This document shows, in pieces, positions 60,935-64,000 of a stretch of DNA of 64,000 nucleotides. The position numbers and the translations under genes are program-made. Source of the stretch: an uncultured Planctomycetota bacterium (GTDB lineage: Bacteria; Planctomycetota; UBA1135; GCA-002686595); assembly GCA_903928115.1 (NCBI GenBank), contig CAIYPP010000111.1, positions 103,549-167,548 on the forward strand. The letters are read 5' to 3'. The notes under the pieces are model-generated. The model was not told the DNA's origin. It made no database searches and saw only the letters and a program-made list of their open reading frames with translations. Every line of letters starts with the position of its first letter. Within the stretch, counting starts at the first letter, position 1.

Positions 60935-61684
60935 ATGCAGTACGGCAAGAAGGTCGTCGTCGTCATGCCCGCGTACAACGCGGCCGCGACGCTCCAGCGC
61001 ACCTGGGACGAGGTGATGGCTCAGGGCGTCGTCGACCTCGTCGTCGTGGTCGACGACGGCAGCCGCGACGAGACCGTGGCGATCGCCAAGACGCTCCCGA
61101 ACACGGTCGTGCACGTCCATCCGCGCAACCGCGGCTATGGCGGCAACCAAAAGAGCTGCTATCGGATCGCGCTCGACGCGGGTGCGGACATCGTGATCAT
61201 GGTCCACCCGGACTACCAGTACACGCCGATGCTGATTCCGGCGATGAGCTCGATGATCGCGAACGGGCTGTACGACTGCGTGCTCGGCTCGCGCATCTTG
61301 GGCGGTCGCGCGCTCGCGGGCGGGATGCCGATCTGGAAGTACGTCTCGAACCGCTTTCTGACGGCCGCGGAGAACCTGCTCCTCGGCGCCAAGGTCAGCG
61401 AGTACCACACGGGCTATCGCGCGTTCTCGCGGCGCTTGCTGGAGCAGGTCGACACGACGCCCAACAGCGAGGACTTCGTATTCGACAACCAGATGCTCGC
61501 GCAGATCGTGTGGCATGGCTTCACGATCGCGGAGGTGTCGTGTCCTACGAAGTACTTCCCCGAGGCGAGCTCGATCAACTTCTCGCGCAGCGTGAAGTAC
61601 GGCCTCGGCTGCCTCGGCGTCGGGCTCTCCTATCGGCTCGCGCGCATGGGACTGCGCTCGTCGGTGCTCTTCCCTTCGCGCTGA
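60935..61684 (+). CDS. Family 2 glycosyltransferase (dolichyl-phosphate mannosyltransferase-like)
   Basis: 249 residues, single GT2 domain. VVVVMPAYNAAATLQRTWDEV, VVVDDGSRDETVAIAK, HPRNRGYGGNQKSCYRIALD and MVHPDYQYTP give the GT-A fold and metal site; no trailing membrane helices occur. Such enzymes make polyprenyl-phosphate sugars or add the first sugar of a glycan. It could supply donors to the GT-C proteins at 38181, 53380 or 57068, but that link is inference. TAGGCT lies 15 nt and AGGGAA about 4 nt upstream of the ATG. Confidence 0.87.
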   Translation: MQYGKKVVVVMPAYNAAATLQRTWDEVMAQGVVDLVVVVDDGSRDETVAIAKTLPNTVVHVHPRNRGYGGNQKSCYRIALDAGADIVIMVHPDYQYTPMLIPAMSSMIANGLYDCVLGSRILGGRALAGGMPIWKYVSNRFLTAAENLLLGAKVSEYHTGYRAFSRRLLEQVDTTPNSEDFVFDNQMLAQIVWHGFTIAEVSCPTKYFPEASSINFSRSVKYGLGCLGVGLSYRLARMGLRSSVLFPSR

Positions 61685-61703
61685 TCCGCGTGGCCCTCGG
61701 GGG

Positions 61704-63164
61704 TCAGCGCGCTTGCTTGGGGTTGCGCGGCAGAGGCTCGGGCAGGTTCGCGACGACGTAGAGCAGTCCCGCGATGGCGCCGGAGCCGAGCGCGAGCTCG
61801 CGAGGATGCACCGCGTCGATCGTGTCGCGCTCACAGTGGTGGTGGTCGAAGTAGCGCTCGTCGTCGGGGCGGAAGCCGACGAGCGGAACGCCCGCGCGGG
61901 CGAGCGGCCCGATGTCGACGCCGCCGCCTCCCACGCGCAGCGCGTTCGCGCTCGCCGTCTCGAGCAGCTCGACGACCGCGCGCAGGGACTCGAAGGTCGT
62001 CGGATTGGCGTCCGTGGCGAAGCCGCGCGGCGTGAAGCCGCCTGCATCGGACTCCAACGCAAGTACGTGGCGCTCGAGCTCGTCGGCGTGCGTGCGGTAG
62101 TAACTCTCCGCGCCGCGGGCACCGTTCTCTTCGTTCATGAAGAGCACCACGCGCAGCGTGCGTCGCATCGGCAGCTTGCTCGATAGGATCAGTCGGGCGG
62201 CTTCCAGCGAGTGGACGCAGCCCGCGCCATCGTCGTGCGCGCCGTGACCGACATCCCAAGCGTCGAGGTGTCCGCCGACGACGAGGAGCTCGCCCGAGGG
62301 GTCGGAGCCGGGGATCTCGCCCACGACGTTGTGCGACAGGACATCCGGCAGGGTGCGGCAAGAGAGCTGAAGGTTCAGCGTGACACGCTCGCCGCGTGCG
62401 ACCTCCGCGGCGAGTAGGTCCGCCGCACGCGTGCTGATCGCCGCCGTCGGGATCGGGAGCACGTCGGCGTCGTAGCGCATCGCGCCGGTGTGCGGATGAT
62501 CGTCGAGAGCCATCGTCATCGAGCGCACGAGAGCCGCCCGCGCGCCGACGCGCGCGGCCTCGCTCGCGCCGCGGCTGCGCTGGTCGACGGCGCCGCCGTA
62601 CGCTGCGAAGCAGTCGTGCTGCGCGGGGTCCATCGGCCGATTGAAGAGCACGATCTTGCCGCGGACCTCGCTCTCGCGTTGGCGCAGCTCCTCGAAGCTC
62701 CTGACGACCACCACGTCCGCCGTGACGCCGCCGGGCATCGTCGCGATGCTTCCACCGAGGGCGAGCAGCGGAAAGCGCTCGGTGGGAAGTCCCGCGGCGT
62801 CGATGCGCCGAAGCGACTCGAGTTCGCCGCGTTCCCAGCGAGGGACCATCACCGGCTCGAGGCGCACGTTGGAGAGCCCTAGCTCGCGCATCGTGCGCTC
62901 GCCCCACTCGACGGCGCGCGTCGCGCCTTCGCTACCCGAGAGCCGCTTCGGTGCGGTGCGGCAGAGGTCGGAGAGCAGCGCATGGCTGCGTCCCTGCGAG
63001 AGCGAGGCGCGCACGAGCGCTTCGACGTCTCCGCGCCACGCCTCGGCGGTGAACGCGGGCGGCCGCGGAGCTTCGGGCGCTGCCGCGGGAGCCGATGCGG
63101 TGCTCTGACAGCTGGCCAAGCCGGAAATCAGCGTCAGAAGGGGGGCGATGCGCGCGAGGTTCAT
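61704..63164 (-). CDS. M28-family metallopeptidase (carboxypeptidase Q-like), predicted lipoprotein
   Basis: 486 residues. The signal ends in a lipobox (LTLISGLASC). A PA-type insert (DVVVVRSFEELRQRESEVRGKIVLFNRP) precedes the co-catalytic zinc domain: VVGGHLDAWDVGHGAHDDGAG, FMNEENGARGAESYY, ALESDAGGF and YFDHHHCERDTIDAV. This order matches plasma glutamate carboxypeptidase-like M28B aminopeptidases. It probably degrades peptides in the periplasm alongside the M2 enzyme. TAGGAT lies 8 nt before the ATG and shares bases with the plus-strand TACAAT of the next gene. Confidence 0.9.
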   Translation of the reverse strand: MNLARIAPLLTLISGLASCQSTASAPAAAPEAPRPPAFTAEAWRGDVEALVRASLSQGRSHALLSDLCRTAPKRLSGSEGATRAVEWGERTMRELGLSNVRLEPVMVPRWERGELESLRRIDAAGLPTERFPLLALGGSIATMPGGVTADVVVVRSFEELRQRESEVRGKIVLFNRPMDPAQHDCFAAYGGAVDQRSRGASEAARVGARAALVRSMTMALDDHPHTGAMRYDADVLPIPTAAISTRAADLLAAEVARGERVTLNLQLSCRTLPDVLSHNVVGEIPGSDPSGELLVVGGHLDAWDVGHGAHDDGAGCVHSLEAARLILSSKLPMRRTLRVVLFMNEENGARGAESYYRTHADELERHVLALESDAGGFTPRGFATDANPTTFESLRAVVELLETASANALRVGGGGVDIGPLARAGVPLVGFRPDDERYFDHHHCERDTIDAVHPRELALGSGAIAGLLYVVANLPEPLPRNPKQAR

Positions 63165-63172
63165 GGCGGGGG

Positions 63173-63182
63173 ATCCTACAAT
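63173..63182. promoter_or_regulatory. Overlapping divergent -10-like boxes
   Basis: The decamer atcctacaat contains TAGGAT on the minus strand (63178-63173), 8 nt from the M28 ATG, and TACAAT on the plus strand (63177-63182), 20 nt from the RluA-type ATG. The two share the TA at 63177-63178, so both promoters could not be open at once. Confidence 0.45.
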
Positions 63183-63202
63183 CCGCGCCGCCCGCGAGCC
63201 CG

Positions 63203-63907
63203 ATGAGCCAAGACGTCGAGATCCTGCACGAGGACGAGCACCTGCTTGTCGTTTCGAAGCCCTCAGGCCTGCTCTCGGTGCCGACCCCCGGCGCCGAGGG
63301 CCGGACGGTGCTCGACGCCGTCCGCGAGCGTGGCTACGCGGTCTCGCCCGTACACCGACTCGACCGCGAGGTCTCCGGCGCCCTGCTGCTCGCGCGCGAC
63401 GCCGCGACGCGCGCCGCGCTCGAAGCGCTGTTCCGCGAGCGCGCGCTCCGCAAGTTCTACTGGGCGCTCGTGCTCATGGGCCCCAAGCGCGACGAGGGCG
63501 TGATCAACTTCCCGATCCTCGAAGACGGCGCGCACGCGCGCGTCTCCGCGATGGGCAAGCCGGCTCGAACGCTCTATCGCGTGACGGAGCGCGGCATGGC
63601 GGCCAACGAGGTCGAGGTCGAGCTCGTCACGGGGCGCTACAACCAGATCCGACTGCACTTCGCGCACTCGGGCTGGCCGCTCGTCGGGGACCGCAAGTAC
63701 GGCAAGTTCAAGCAGGACCCGTTCCGCTTCCCGCGGGTCGCGCTGCACGCGCGGCGGCTCGAGTTCACGCATCCGATCACCGGCCAGCCGCTCGTGGTCG
63801 AGGCGCCGCTGCCGCCGGAGCTCGCTTCGCTGCGCGAGCGCGTCTTCTCCGTCGCGCGCCATGCGCCGAAGAAGCGTCGCACGCCGCCGCCGGAGAGCGG
63901 GGGCTAG
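63203..63907 (+). CDS. RluA/RsuA-type RNA pseudouridine synthase
   Basis: 234 residues. The catalytic Asp is in VHRLDREVSGALLLAR (motif II), preceded by LLVVSKPSGLLSVPT (motif I) and followed by VELVTGRYNQIRLHFAHSGWPLVGDRKYG (motif III). These fit the RluA family without an S4 domain; the size is nearer to RluE/TruC-type members. It isomerises uridine to pseudouridine in rRNA or tRNA; the target is not clear. The C-terminal tail is basic. The stop codon overlaps the stop of a minus-strand gene at the window edge. Confidence 0.92.
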   Translation: MSQDVEILHEDEHLLVVSKPSGLLSVPTPGAEGRTVLDAVRERGYAVSPVHRLDREVSGALLLARDAATRAALEALFRERALRKFYWALVLMGPKRDEGVINFPILEDGAHARVSAMGKPARTLYRVTERGMAANEVEVELVTGRYNQIRLHFAHSGWPLVGDRKYGKFKQDPFRFPRVALHARRLEFTHPITGQPLVVEAPLPPELASLRERVFSVARHAPKKRRTPPPESGG

Positions 63908-63999
63908 TTCTTCGGCTCCGGACCTGCGACGCGCCACTTCGCGGGATCGTCGCAGGCCATGTCGAAGCCGCGCGGGCCCTTCACGACGCGCCCCTTGAC
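63904..63999 (-). CDS. C-terminal fragment of an unidentified gene (cut by window end)
   Basis: A 31-residue open frame enters from the right edge and ends at TAG 63906-63904. It includes GPRGFDMACDDPAKWRVAGPE, and its base composition by codon position fits coding. It converges on the RluA-type gene with overlapping stop codons. It is too short to identify. Confidence 0.5.
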   Translation of the reverse strand, partial: VKGRVVKGPRGFDMACDDPAKWRVAGPEPKN

Positions 64000-64000
64000 C

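Overview
This 64 kb window is a contiguous, gene-dense, high-GC piece of bacterial chromosome with about 54 protein genes and three tRNA genes. I see no insertion sequence, phage block or CRISPR array. The gene content suggests a high-GC member of the Planctomycetota. The clues are formylglycine-type and sulfatase-like hydrolases, Tat-exported Gfo/Idh/MocA oxidoreductases, large secreted HEAT-repeat proteins (one with a mature N-terminus rich in HGG/YRGPG), and MglA/roadblock genes. That placement is inference; no rRNA or other decisive marker lies in the window.

Layout. 1-1.1 kb: the 3' end of cinA and two tandem tRNA-Gln genes. 1.1-4.9 kb (minus): a gcvT-gcvH-lipoate ligase-sulfatase-like operon. 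5.1-6.7 kb: a secreted propeller-like protein. 6.9-11.4 kb: a plus-strand cluster of two TPR proteins, three roadblock/LC7 domains and an MglA GTPase that carries a repeat-bearing Pro/Thr/Ala linker and a C-terminal membrane anchor. 11.6-12.6 kb: rpmB, a 29-residue histone-H1-like peptide and HU. 12.7-24.6 kb: metG, a CysZ/EI24-like membrane protein, a glutaryl-CoA-dehydrogenase-like enzyme, a giant HExxH protein, pyrG, kdsB, a lipoprotein and a LysM protein. 24.7-29 kb: an NtrC-type regulator, then anmK and a nagZ-like gene (peptidoglycan recycling). 29.2-31.5 kb: a periplasmic HEAT protein with a degenerate receiver-like segment, a possible structured RNA, and tRNA-Thr. 31.5-39.8 kb: a formylglycine sulfatase, a Ktr/Trk potassium uptake pair, a tryptophanase-like enzyme and a glycosyltransferase. 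39.8-44.8 kb (minus): a translationally coupled Gfo/Idh-ApbE-Gfo/Idh-cytochrome set. 45-64 kb: a GNAT-like protein, a HEAT protein, a BtpA-MoaB-His-rich-C39-YihY run, an STT3-like membrane protein, PilT, a TMTC-like protein, an ACE-like M2 peptidase, a DPM-like glycosyltransferase, an M28 peptidase and an RluA-type pseudouridine synthase.

Three things stand out. First, a TAnnnT hexamer lies 6-14 nt before the start codon of about a dozen genes that mostly lack a Shine-Dalgarno sequence, which suggests leaderless or near-leaderless transcription. Second, the 84 nt at 31262-31345 can fold by hand into a four-way junction with no unpaired junction bases and a GNRA tetraloop. Third, the tail-anchored MglA/roadblock/TPR cluster and the ApbE-Gfo/Idh-cytochrome operon both look like uncharacterised functional units.
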